Origin: Diabrotica undecimpunctata
Taxonomy: Eukaryota; Arthropoda; Insecta; Coleoptera; Chrysomelidae
Length of the DNA stretch: 64,000 bases
NCBI RefSeq assembly: GCF_040954645.1
Contig: NC_092808.1
Span: 20,570,232-20,634,231, forward strand
Direction: 5' to 3'
Made by a program: the position numbers and the translations under genes. The notes beneath the pieces were generated by a model that was given only the letters and a program-made list of their open reading frames with translations, was not told the origin of the DNA and ran no database searches. Position 1 is the first letter of the stretch. Each line of letters starts with the position of its first letter. Below are positions 10,985 to 22,059 of this stretch, one piece after another.

Positions 10985-11926
10985 TTTCATATAAATATTT
11001 TGTCGGATTTTTACAATTATCAGTTCAAAAATTGTATTAAAGTGTGAAAAAAGAGTTATTAGTAAAATATTTTGAGTTGAACTTTCACATTTATACTTTT
11101 TAAGAGATTTCTAAATTAGCACATATTAAAAATAGTTTTTTACGAAATAGTAGCCACAATACACAATTGGAAGATACCATTTAGGTAACGAGGAGAGTTA
11201 CTGTTACTGTTTTTATTTTCACTTTTTACCATTTTCAAAAGTTTCGGCATTAGACTATTTGTACTAATATTAATAATACTTTTAATTTATTTTAATAAAG
11301 AAAAAAACTTATAATAATTGTTATAAATATGAGAATACCTTTGAGAAACATTGTCAATATATTTTAAAATCGTTAACGCCAAATTTGATACACGAATTAG
11401 AAAAGAAGACAAGCTCACTAAATTTCTTTGAGCTAATAAATCTTTTCAGCAAGTTTTCTTCAAATAAATGACCCTGTGTTTATACCATCAATAGTCAAAC
11501 CGCAAGAAAGCTATAAATCTCTTCGACTTGACGAGATATCCGAGATATTCAAATAGAATAGAACCCGCGAGCTGAGAGAACTGAAAAATGTACGGTCCAC
11601 AGATAAATATCCATGGCTTTTACAGACGAAGAAAAGGGATAGTCTAGCTGGTGGAGATTTTATTTAAGCAATTATAAAAACTATTCTGAATGTTGTTTTA
11701 TGTTATTTAAATTTACAAGCCCTAATAAGATAATGATAAAACAATGCTTTTATAGAAACATTTTATGAAATTATACAAAATGTATAAAAAATTTTGTACA
11801 TATTTATTATTTATAATTCGAGTTCTTTGGCCGTTGTTTCATTGTAAGATTTCTCATGAGAGTCATCACGATTTATTGATATAATTGTAGCGAAATAAAT
11901 GCTACTTAAAAATATTTAAAAAGAGA
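10985..11926. other. Non-coding AT-rich sequence, nothing recognised
   Basis: Only short frames with no known motifs are present. No terminal repeats or target duplications were found between the Helitron end and the repeat at 11927. Confidence 0.5.
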
Positions 11927-12215
11927 AATAAGAATAAGACTTACTCACAATCAATTTATGCTACCACCAACGACCTGTTTCGCATACTATAATTTGCTAT
12001 GCATCTTCAGGTCAACGGTACATGGTAATCTAAATGCTGAAATTATAAAAACCCATATTGTGGTACTGTCTGGTACAGAATATACAGCAATTTTGCCAAT
12101 ATTATGTGTGTGTGATTATTAAATATGACTTTAAAAATTGATCAAGTACACAAAGTAAAACTTAAGTAAAAAAACAATCTAGTAAATTTAAAATTAAATA
12201 AATAAATAACTAGTT
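11927..12215 (-). repeat. Dispersed repeat with hammerhead-like fold (copy A)
   Basis: ACTTACTCACAATCAATTTA ... cgacctgtttcgc ... atcttcaggtca is shared with 62905-63230. Read on the minus strand, 12020 to 11958 gives ACCGTTGAC, CTGAAGA, a GCATA...TATGC stem, GAAAC, GGTC, GTTGGTGGT. The outer strands can pair over 9 bp (four G-U). This order resembles a type I hammerhead ribozyme as known from Penelope-like elements and retrozymes. One extra U follows the CTGAAGA core, so activity is uncertain. Confidence 0.45.
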
Positions 12216-12279
12216 ATTCGACAGTTTTTCAATCATTATTTAGTGAGCTTCCTTCCATTTGCCAGAAGAATGTTTTAAT

Positions 12280-12640
12280 CTTAGGATGTAGTTGATTAAA
12301 TTGGTTGTTTATACTATTGCTTTTACTGGAAGGTTCTTCAGAGCTCTATTCGTAATATGGTCCGGTCCTGGAGCTTGTTTGGCGTTAGTATGCTTGATTC
12401 AATGTATGACCTCTTCAGGGGAGGTATGGGTAATATCTATGTTGCTCCTTTTTCTTTTTATTGCCTGTATCTTCATTTTCCTTCTTCTGTGAAGTCGAAA
12501 TAATTTTTCCTACATCCTCTTTCTAGCGTGTTTTTCATAACTTCCGCTTTGTCTTCTTCTGCGTACAAAATTCCAGGTAAGGGTGGAATTGGTGTTTAAT
12601 CTTTTTAAATTTTTTTTAGATAGCTTCCGGAACGCAAATT
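12280..12640 (-). pseudogene. LINE fragment: endonuclease/RT linker and RT fingers
   Basis: On the minus strand, PNKFAFRKLSKKNLKRLN leads into a region ending with SPEEVIHCIKHTNAKQ and APGPDHITNRALKNL, the conserved KxPGPDxI fingers motif of LINE reverse transcriptases. The rest of the RT is absent. It is a jockey/I-type scrap with stops. Confidence 0.6.
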
Positions 12641-13030
12641 TATTTGGGTTTAGTTGCTGGATGTCTTTTTCTACTTTTGGCATTATAACCCTGAATGGCT
12701 ATTTGCCTGTCTGGCTATGTCCTTCTATTCAGGTCTCTCTTGGGCCCTACTCCTCCATTGTCTTAAATTCATGGTTTTTAGGTCGTCTTCCACGTCATCC
12801 AACCATCTCGTCCTGGGCCTTCCTTTTTTTCCGCCTTATTACCGGCTCCCACTGTAACATCTTCTTTGTCGTATTCGTGTCTTCTTGTCGCTGAACATGT
12901 CCCAGACATGACAGTCTTTGACTTTTCACAAATCTTACAATGTCCTACCCTTCATTCAGTTCATTAACCTCGTCGTTTCTCCTGATTCTCCATGTGCCAT
13001 CTTCCTCTTGCACCGGGCCATTTGCTTTTT
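12641..13030 (-). pseudogene. LINE C-terminal fragment
   Basis: The minus strand reads SQRLSCLGHVQRQEDTNTTK, then KKGRPRTRWLDDVEDDLK and MNLRQWRSRAQ, the usual GHV...GRPRxRWxDDV...W..A end of many insect LINE ORF2 proteins. It abuts the 12280-12640 fragment, with the RT palm deleted between them, or it comes from another copy. Confidence 0.65.
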
Positions 13031-13414
13031 AACGATAAAACTACCAAAGAGAATTGAAATACTACTATAAAAATAATACCTCAATCAACCATAGGAGCTT
13101 ATTGTCCATGCTTCGCCTAGCTCAGTCTCTAAAGCGTGAATTCGTCTTGTCTTAAACTATGAATTAAACCATGAACCTTAGCTGGTAGCAAATAAAACAG
13201 TGATTTAACTAATCATATTTTTTTTAAAATAAAAAATAACATTTAATTAGCAAAAACAACCCTGCCCAATGCTTTACATTAAATAAATTTAAACGATATT
13301 TATGGCATCGATGAACTGATTGCTACTAAATATGTGTGGCTTCCCAATTAGATAGTTAGTTCCTCCTGACAGCTGCAGTTATTCCATATTATATTCAGTA
13401 AATATCCCACAAAT
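13031..13414. other. Non-coding sequence, nothing recognised
   Basis: I see no coding or repeat structure here apart from short A/T runs. It ends at the start of the 513-bp tandem duplication. Confidence 0.45.
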
Positions 13415-14441
13415 TCTCGAATAAAGTGTTTCAGAAATATCCCATAAAACCAATAAAATCTTCAATACAGTCAATAAAGCCAATAAACCCAAACGAATTC
13501 TGCAGACGATAAAATGAACCTTATAATAATGTTTGCCTTCCTTTATAAATTTCAATCTTAGGCAAAAAAATAATATCCCACCATGTCAGAAAAGCTGATT
13601 GACAGACAGTAAGTGGGAGACTGCAATGAAGTTAGCACAGATGTCATAGGATGTATGCCTATGATGGAATTAGCTCTTCTGTCAACATAGAACAGAATAT
13701 CTAGTCTACCGGACAGAGAGAGAGAAGGCAAATATTTATTCTATCGGAAAGAAAGAGAAGGAGCGAATATTTATTCTACCGAACAGAAATAGAAAGAGGG
13801 CGAATATTTATTCTACAAGACAGAAAGAGAAAGAGGGCGCCAACTACTTTTTGAATAAAAAAATAATAAAAAAAGAAACTGAAGGTAAAGGAATTATTAA
13901 ATTAATAAAGAAATTAAAATAAAATAATCTCGAATAAAGTGTTTCAGAAATATCCCATAAAACCAATAAAATCTTCAATACAGTCAATAAAGCCAATAAA
14001 CCCAAACGAATTCTGCAGACGATAAAATGAACCTTATAATAATGTTTGCCTTCCTTTATAAATTTCAATCTTAGGCAAAAAAATAATATCCCACCATGTC
14101 AGAAAAGCTGATTGACAGACAGTAAGTGGGAGACTGCAATGAAGTTAGCACAGATGTCATAGGATGTATGCCTATGATGGAATTAGCTCTTCTGTCAACA
14201 TAGAACAGAATATCTAGTCTACCGGACAGAGAGAGAGAAGGCAAATATTTATTCTATCGGAAAGAAAGAGAAGGAGCGAATATTTATTCTACCGAACAGA
14301 AATAGAAAGAGGGCGAATATTTATTCTACAAGACAGAAAGAGAAAGAGGGCGCCAACTACTTTTTGAATAAAAAAATAATAAAAAAAGAAACTGAAGGTA
14401 AAGGAATTATTAAATTAATAAAGAAATTAAAATAAAATAAT
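13415..14441. repeat. Two tandem copies of a 513-bp unit, identical by eye
   Basis: Unit 1 is 13415-13927 and unit 2 is 13928-14441. I compared them line by line and saw no difference. Inside each unit is a short minisatellite of three to four roughly 38-bp copies built on GAATATTTATTCTAC plus an AGAAAGAGA-rich spacer (for example 13700-13830). The unit has no coding frame of note. Either the duplication is very recent or it is an assembly duplicate. Confidence 0.9.
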
Positions 14442-14459
14442 TATTTAAATATAAATTAA

Positions 14460-15640
14460 GAAAGATGTAACGTTTATAACGTTATAACTTTTCTCAGTAT
14501 CTTTCTCTCGAATGTCCTGAGTTGGGCTTTCTCTTTTTCGTTATTACACAGGTTTCACAACCATAGGTTATTACGGGTCTAATCAAAGTTCTGTAGATAG
14601 TCATTTTGGTTCTTTTGTCTAATAATTTCGATGTCATCAATATTTTATTAGTATAGTATGTACGATTTCCACTGGAAATACGTGCATTAAATTTCGCTAC
14701 TTACGGAATTCTTCTGATTGATTTCTGTGTAATGTGAAGGCATCCACTTGTTGAATAGTAAGTGGTCTATTGCTATATTATTTTCATTCTCAGGTGTTCT
14801 TTTGATGGTCATGTACTTAGTTTTTGTTCCATTTATTTTAAGCCCTTTTTTGTGCTTCAGGATCAATTTTCTTGAACATTTTCATTAGTCGTGTCTTGCT
14901 TCTACTAATAATGGCGACATCGTCTGCAGTAATTTGTTCTGTTTTGGTGTTTATGTCAGGTGACATGGGTTTTTCTGATGACTTCTTCAAGAACTAGGTT
15001 GAACAGCATGGTTGAAACCCTGTCTTACCCCCATGTTGATGTCAAACAGGGGAGACAGTTCTCCATCTACTCTAACCGCGGCTTTTGAACCCTGCAAGGT
15101 CATTTTTATGAGGCTGATATATTTTTTTGGTATACCTAGATTTCGGAAGTCTTCCAGCATTTTGTCTCTTTTCACACTATCAAAAGCTTGTTTAATATCT
15201 ATATACATATGTATACATGTCGTATTCATACGCTTTCTCTTTTATTGTTCAATAGGATAGGATATAGCTGCTGGATATAGTTGTCCCAATTTTCGTTTTG
15301 ATGTTCTAATTGTTTTTTGACTTCCCTATTTAGCTCATTAGCATTATTTTGCCCTCTTGGTTTTTTGTTCTGTTGGCCTTTCTCCTTTTCCTATTTTTTT
15401 CCTTTATTAGTTCTTTCAGCTCGTTGTTGATTTCTCTAAATATTCCCGTAACTGTTGGTATTTCTATTTCTTTGGTGCTGGTCTCGATAGCATTTTGTAT
15501 AGTTTTTTCTAGGTCTAGAACACATTCCTCTAGTTATTGTTTTGTTTTTATTGTTGTTATTGCAACGACAGTTTCACTTACTAGTCTTTTGTAGTTTGGC
15601 CAACTTTTATTGTGAAAAAAGCGAATTAAGTATTATTTTA
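14460..15640 (-). pseudogene. LINE remnant: linker and RT palm, internally deleted
   Basis: On the minus strand, WPNYKRLVSETVVAITTIK and INNELKELIKEKNRKRRKA (15640-15350) form the endonuclease/RT linker. After a gap comes the RT palm, YIDIKQAFDSVKRDKMLEDF, GIPKKYISLIKMTLQGSKAA and DINMGVRQG (15229-15030). Then the frame degrades past TADDVAIISRSKTR near 14900. The fingers between linker and palm are missing. The FKQAYDSI-like palm is related in style to the LINE at 42505-44791. Confidence 0.7.
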
Positions 15641-16499
15641 TTTTAGACGTCGTTTATGAATGCAAAATATTTTTACTGTGCAATCAACGTATTTTCTCTT
15701 ATCTGTTTCATTACTTTTAGTCTTATATGCAACTATTTGTATAATCTTACGTTTACAAAACATTTATCTACACCTATGGGTTAGGGTTTCTCAGGTTAAG
15801 CGTATAATAAGAGAATTAAACCGACACTAACGGTCTTCGCGAGAGAGATCGTCAACAATGATCTACCTAATTAAACGTCCGATTGGTTTGTTTTGGACGC
15901 TACGAAAGAATGTCGCATATACCCGAAGAATTCTAGAAATGGTTTTCAAAATGTTCGTTTTTCGATCACTTTTCAAGATAATGTTGGTGTGACTCGACGA
16001 AGATCTTGTTTCGATCAGATGTGAGCTGAAGAAAACACGACACACTGAGAAATTTTTTAAACAGTTTCTCATTGTCAATGTTTTATGTTCTTTTAGTGAA
16101 AATACATAGTAGGTTAAAAACAACTAACCGTATTGTTCTGTAGCTATTTTGCTGCGGATTTTAATTTTTTTTTTTTTTAGAATATATAGCCGCATCCGCC
16201 GGGTATTAGCGGCGGCTGTAGAATACAAAATTAATAAAATATTTCTATAGATTTTAAAAAATATACAATATTATTCGCTAGAAAATTAGTACCCAAGATA
16301 ATTAGCAAAACAAGGGCATACAATTAAAAAATGGTTAACAGCAACTTGTACATTACATGCTTCATATATCCATAGGTGGAACAATTTTAGGGAATAAATA
16401 TGAATGAGTAAGACTCTTGTGTCCAATTTGTAATGAAGTTGTCATCAACTGTTCTCTTCTGTTCCTAGTTGACGGTTCCCAAGCTTTAACGTCTTTTTT
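15641..16499. other. Non-coding sequence
   Basis: No gene was recognised. A poly-T run sits near 16165, followed by a short GC-rich phrase (GCCGCATCCGCCGGGTATTAGC). The last about 100 bp are probably 5' leader of the LINE that follows. Confidence 0.4.
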
Positions 16500-19400
16500 A
16501 CATTAAAAGAGATAGAGATACAAAGAAATCTTAGGAAGATAGCAGCAGATGAAAAGACCAATGGGGAAAGGACAAAAATAGGATATGGGGTTCATAATTA
16601 TAGAAGGCATTAAGTGAAAATGGAATCAAAAAACAAGCCGGATAGAAAAAATAACATACAATACAGAACCAACTGGTTCAAAAAACTAGCTGAAGAAAAC
16701 ACAATGACGGACCGAGAAACAAAACAGGCACAGAACAGGGACATGAGCAGATCTAAAGATAATAACACAAACGGAAGTAAAAACAAATTAAAGTACAATT
16801 TAAACACAGAAAAGAACAAAACAATTTGGAAAATGGCATCATGGAATGTGAGAGGTATAAATGGGAAGGAAATAGAACTGGGGGAAGAAATTAGACATAA
16901 GAACATTGAAATAATAGCTATAACAGAGACAAAGAAAAAAGGAAAAGGATCAATAATATTAGAAAACGGAATGTTACTAATATACAGTGGAGTGAAAGAA
17001 ACGAAGAGAGCTCAGGCAGGAGTAGCGTGCATGATAAAGAAGGAGAGTATCAACAAAATAAAAAATTGGATATATTACAACGAACGTATACTAAGAGTAG
17101 ACATAGATATGGATACAGAGGAAACCAATACAAACCTAATCATATGTTATGGACCAGATGAAGACGCAACAAAAAACGAAAAGAATGAATTCTGGGACAA
17201 ATTACAAGAAGTGATAAATGATTGTACAGAAAAAATTGTTATCACAGGAGACATGAACAGCAGAGTGGGGAAAGAAACAGGAAAATGGAACAATGTCATC
17301 GGACCTTATGGGGAGGACAAACTAAACAAAAATGGAAAATTACTACTCAAATTCTGTCTAGACAATAACCTGGTGATTATGAACACACATTTCCAACATA
17401 AAAGGATACACAAGATCAAGAGACGTAAGGGTAAAAAGGAGTTATGAAATTGGTAGTGACCACTATCTACTAGAAACCACATTCAAAAGCAAAAGAAAAG
17501 AAATAAAAAGAAATGAGAACATAAACAGAAAACACAAAGAAATAATAAAAATTTATAAACTAAGGGAAGAAACAACGAGAATAAAATACTCAGAAGGACT
17601 AGAGAAAGAGATGGACAATGAACATGAAATAACAGAAACAATAGAAGAAGAATGGGGAAAATTTAAAAATGCGATGATAAAAACAGCTTAATCAATATGT
17701 GGAACCACAAGAAATAACAACAGAGGGAAACGAACATATTGGTGGATGAAGTGAAAAGAGAAATAAAAGAAAAGAAGAAATTATGGAAAGAATACATCCA
17801 AGACAAAAATATGAAAATTATAAGAGACAAAGAACAAAAGTTAAAGAGATAGTTAAGAAAGAGAAAAAGAAAAGTTGGGAATAATTCGGGAAAAAAATGG
17901 AAGAAAACAGCAAAGAAAACGTAAAATTATTTTACAGAACACTGAAAAACCTAAGAAGTAACAAAGAAACGAAACTGAAACAAATAATGAACAAGGAAGG
18001 AACAATAATAAACGACGATAAGACAATAATGGAAAGATGGAGGGAACATTTTCAGCTGATACTGAATGGAAATCAAGCGAATACAATGGAGAAGGAAAGC
18101 CACAACAGGAGAGTATCCATGAGAAACACGGAAAATCCAGAAACTATAGAAAAAGAAGAACTGGAAGAAGCAATAAGAAAGATAAAGATTGGAAAAGCAC
18201 CAGGAAGCGATGAAGTAGCACCAGAAATGATGAAATATATAGGAGTAAAAGCAAAAGAAAAATTGTTATACATATATAACCTAATATGGAAGAGAAAAGT
18301 AATACCCAGAGAATGGACAAATGCAGTAATTATACCTATATACAAGAAAGGAAACACAAGAGACTGTAGAAACTATAGAGGTATATCCCTACTATGTGTA
18401 GCAGCAAAAGTATCTTCTTCTTCAAGTGTCATCTTCGTTCCGAAGGTTGGCGATCATCAGGGCTATACGTATTTTCGAAACTGCTGACCGAAACAATTCG
18501 TTGCTGCTACAGCTATACCATTCCCGTAGATTCTTTAGCCAGGAGTTTCGTCTTCTTCCTATGGACCTTTTTCCTGCTGTTTTCCCTTGCATAATTATTC
18601 GAAGCAGTTCATATCTTTCGCCTCTGGTAATGTGTCCCAAGTATTGCAGTTTTCGTTTTTTGATCGTAAATATGACTTCCTTTTCTTTATTCATTCTTTT
18701 CAAGACCTCGACATTTGTGACTCTCTCGGTCCATGATATTCTCAGGATTCTGCGATACATCCACAGTTCAAATGCCTCTAATTTTTTGGTATCAATCTTT
18801 TTTTTTTTAGCAAAAGTATACGAAACCATAATAGAAAGGAAAATTAGAAAAGAAATAGAACATAAATTAGAGGATGTACAAAGTGGATTCAGGAAAGGAC
18901 ACAACACACAAGGCCATATATTCACCATGCAACAAGTAATAGAAAAAGCCTTAAAGAAAAATAAAGAAATACATTTGAGCTTTGTAGACATGGAAAAAGC
19001 ATTCGACTTAGTCAAAAGAAAAGATATATGGGAAAGCCTAAAGAAGAAACAAGTAAGTGAAGAACTGATAAAAGCAACAAAGAGTATATAAATGAAAACA
19101 ACAAATACAGTAAGAATGTTAAATATACAGTCAGAACCATTTGAAACAACCCAAGGAGTTAGACAAGGGAGAAGTCTCAGCCCAGTACTATTCATAAATG
19201 TAATAGATGAGATAGTGAAAGAATGTAAGAAAACATTCAAGAAATACTGCATCGGTTGGAACAAAATGCAAATGATAAATGCTGAGATGTGTATATTTGC
19301 AGACGACATAGTATTAATTGCGGAAACTGCAGAAAAACTGAAATACAACTTAGAGAAATGGAACCTAGAAGCAAGCAAATACAACTTAAACGTAAACAAA

Positions 19401-20170
19401 GAGAAGACTCAAATAATGAAAATATCAAGGAAACAAGGGACGGAAGATCAAATAGAAGTAATGATAGACCAACAAAAAATAATACAGACAAATTAATACA
19501 AATACTTAGGAACAGTAATCAACAACAAAGGAGACATCGAGGATGATCTTAACAACAGAATGGAAAACACAGGAAAACTATTCCAAGCACTAAATAGAGG
19601 ATTCCTTAATAACAAAGAAATATCAACAAAGACCAAGATGACAATATACAAAACAATATATAGACCTCAAGTGACATAAATATGGAGCAGAAAATTGGAT
19701 ATTAAACAAAAGACATCAGAGCAGAATTCAGGCAGCAGAGATGAAATACCTCAGAAGAACGATAGGAGTAAAAAGAACTAATAGAATCAGAAATGAAGAA
19801 ATAAGAGAAAGACTCAAAATCAAACCGATACTTGAGTCAATCAAAGAGAAAAAATTGGCATGGTTCGGACATCTAACCCGGATGGAGAATAATAGACAAG
19901 TAAAAAGAGTGTGGGACGCCAAACCAATAGGGAAGAACAGAAGAGGAAGACCCATTAAAGAATGGAACAGTGACATCTCGCAGATACTGCAGAGTAAGGG
20001 TAAGACTTGGCAGGAAGCAACACAGATGGCATCCAATAGGAAGGAATGGAGAAAGTTCGTTAAGAGCTAGGACACCTCAGAAGACTGTCAAATATTGTAA
20101 TTTAATGAATTGTATTGTAAACGGCCCAACACCGAAAGGTACAAATGGGTTCTACTGATTAAGTTAAGTA
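16500..20170 (+). mobile_element. Near full-length LINE (endonuclease + RT), split by a nested insertion
   Basis: A 277-codon frame (16614-17447) carries the APE endonuclease: SWNVRGING, AITETKKKGKGS, VITGDMNSRVGK and LLLKFCLDNNLVIMNTHF. The SDH box (EIGSDHYLLETTF) follows in another frame at about 17450. RT begins near 17900: GKAPGSDEVAPEMM, IPIYKKGNTRDCRNYRGISL, break at 18403-18819, SGFRKGHNTQ, LSFVDMEKAFDLVKRK, TTQGVRQGRSLSPVLF and IFADDIVLIAE. The C-terminal end at 19741-20070 holds EKKLAWFGHLTRMEN and KNRRGRPIKEWN. A short 3' UTR ends in an (AAGT)-rich tail near 20165. Stops and frameshifts (for example near 17447, 17690, 19091, 19495 and 19676) make it dead. RTE-like by its endonuclease. 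Confidence 0.85.
18414..18808 (-). mobile_element. 5'-truncated RTE copy nested in the LINE, with 11-bp target duplication
   Basis: The target duplication AGCAAAAGTAT flanks it at 18403-18413 and 18809-18819. On the minus strand it encodes only the C-terminal RTE end: KLEAFELWMYRRILRISW, KRKLQYLGHITRGERYEL, GRRRNSWLKNLREWYSC and KIRIALMIANLR. It finishes in a GAAGAAGA tail at 18414-18425. An A-run marks its 5' joint. The host LINE reading frame resumes on the far side, so the host was inserted first. Confidence 0.9.
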
Positions 20171-20869
20171 AAGTAAGTTTAATTTGCTTTAGTGACGTTT
20201 TAGAAGATTGTCATTCGTTTTTCCACTTGCACAAAACTCGATCCTTAAGATGTTACATAGGTCTTGTATTTTCAAAAAATATTTTTTTTTATTTCATATA
20301 AAAATATAGTACTTCAATAATATTCATATTAAATTTGAAGAAATTCCAGAAATATTACCGGAGTTATAGAGATTTACATACCGCATTGTAGGCACGATTT
20401 CTCGAGAACGGCTTGACCGATTTTGCTGGAAAAAATTTTTGGTTCATCTTTATAGTACTGTTTTGTAATTTAATGAAGGGATTTTTAATTGGTAAATTCA
20501 TTCTTGTTTTATACGAAAATAATGTTTTAAATACGATGAGAATCGGACAAATGAAAAAAAAAAATGAGATGAAAATTCATTCATTCAAACTTATTTAATA
20601 TTTTTAAACTTACTTACTGACAGTAATTCAAATCTCTATAACTCTATGTGAATACTCTTGACCTACTGAAGTATCATACTTTCATATGAAATAAAAAAAT
20701 TAATAAATTTTTTGAAAATACCTAACTTCTAATGTAACTTCTTTATCTATCACTCGCTTTTATATCACTGGCGCTATTTTTGATACTCGACTTTTTCTAT
20801 ATCGGAAATTTCACTTGGGCACTAGCTTTTTCGTTGCCTTGCTGAACTAATATAGGATGATATCCATAT
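20171..20869. other. Non-coding; one generic transposon-like phrase
   Basis: TTTCTCGAGAACGGCTTGAC near 20400 resembles phrases common in insect MITE and DNA-transposon flanks. No terminal repeats or coding domain could be tied to it. Confidence 0.35.
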
Positions 20870-21930
20870 AAATCTGATTCGTCTAGAATTTTCTTAAGGC
20901 TACAGTAATTCCAGTTTTTCAAGAGGACCTTTGGAATAGATATTTTTGAGAGTTTGAAGGGCTCTTAATTAGTCACTGAAGATATAGCAATTATGGCTAC
21001 ATAGAAGGCAATTTCCACGAATATTCCATGACTGTAACTTTTTTAAGATGTTGTATCTCCAAAATGTATTGAATGCTTTTTTAAAAAATACTGCGATACA
21101 ATGGTGTTTTGTTGCCAGAGACTTTGAATATCACTTTTTATGTCTGATATGTATGTTGTCTATCTCAGATCGGGTTTATCGAAAACCATTTTGTTCACTT
21201 ATACCTAAATTTGAATTTTCTAGATGTCAAATCAGTCTAGAGTTGATAATTTTTTCAAGAAGCTTGCCCATTGCTCAAGTTAATTAGTTAATTGGTTATT
21301 GGTTTATAGCAATCAGGGTCTAAACAAGATTTTTGGCTTTAGAGAAATGGGAGAATGATAGATCGTGATCAAACAGATACAGACTGGTGTCATTGCCAGA
21401 TGAAGTTAAATAATTGAAGCATGTAATTTTTAGCAGGTGCAGGCAGGCGTTTTAAGAACACAGTGACGAGATGTTTCCCGTACTTCTTGAATTGAAGGAG
21501 GTTCTAATGGTGTATTGTTTCCTGGTCCTGGAAGTGGTGGATTTTCATCTTTAACTTCTATGGAAAGTAGCTCTTTATAATGTTTCATCCACCTATTTAA
21601 TATCTAATATCACTTTGATATTGAATTTATGTTCCTCCTAATTTGTATATGTTATCAGCCTTGATTTAAAGTCTTTTCTTGTACTATTCACATATTTATA
21701 GAACTTTCTGGTTTGATTTTGCTTTTTTAAGGCCTCAAGTTCTTCCTTTATTCAATTTTCAATCATTTTTCTTCTGAGTAGGTACTTCTCTTTTCTTCTA
21801 AAATCTTTTTAATTTCGTTATTTTTCCCAAGTTCTTCTTGGGAAAGTAAGTCTTCTTTTGTTATTCAATATTGTTCTTGCATGCTTTCCACTATTCCTTA
21901 GTTGTTAGATTCTCATTAGTTATATTTTCA
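20870..21930 (-). pseudogene. Heavily decayed jockey/I-type LINE RT
   Basis: From the right on the minus strand: KKQNQTRKFYKYVNSTRKDF (linker), RWMKHYKELLSIEVKDENPP, MGKLLEKIINSRLI (RT), NSNLGISEQNGFR, then FNTFWRYNILKKLQSWNIRG. Every motif sits between stops, and the PGPD box is lost. Only the order of these pieces supports the call. Confidence 0.55.
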
Positions 21931-22002
21931 GTTTCGATACAGTTTTGAAACTTTTCTGATGTTTGCGAATTTTTGAAGAGTTTAATATCGTGGAGAGTAG
22001 AA

Positions 22003-22045
22003 TCTCCCAACTACACATATAATAGAAATATGTGTAGTTGGGAGA
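22003..22045. repeat. Perfect 18-bp hairpin
   Basis: TCTCCCAACTACACATAT (22003-22020), a 7-nt loop, then the exact reverse complement at 22028-22045. It lies at the 5' edge of the piggyBac relic. It could be an internal repeat of that element or a separate foldback. Confidence 0.8.
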
Positions 22046-22059
22046 AACTACAAGAAGCC

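Noticed and set aside
13415..14441. CRISPR-like or satellite array
   Set aside because: Only two long units with an inner minisatellite; no short repeats with unique spacers, and the genome is eukaryotic.
15349..15594. Plus-strand hydrophobic frame resembling a membrane protein
   Set aside because: It is the antisense of a Lys/Glu-rich LINE linker; the hydrophobicity is a strand artefact.
18422..19399. Long minus-strand open frame of 325 codons
   Set aside because: Only its last third is a real RTE tail; the rest is antisense to the host LINE RT and has no motif of its own.
20413..20598. Short frame with hydrophobic start
   Set aside because: No motif, AT-driven codons, and the context is non-coding repeat sequence.
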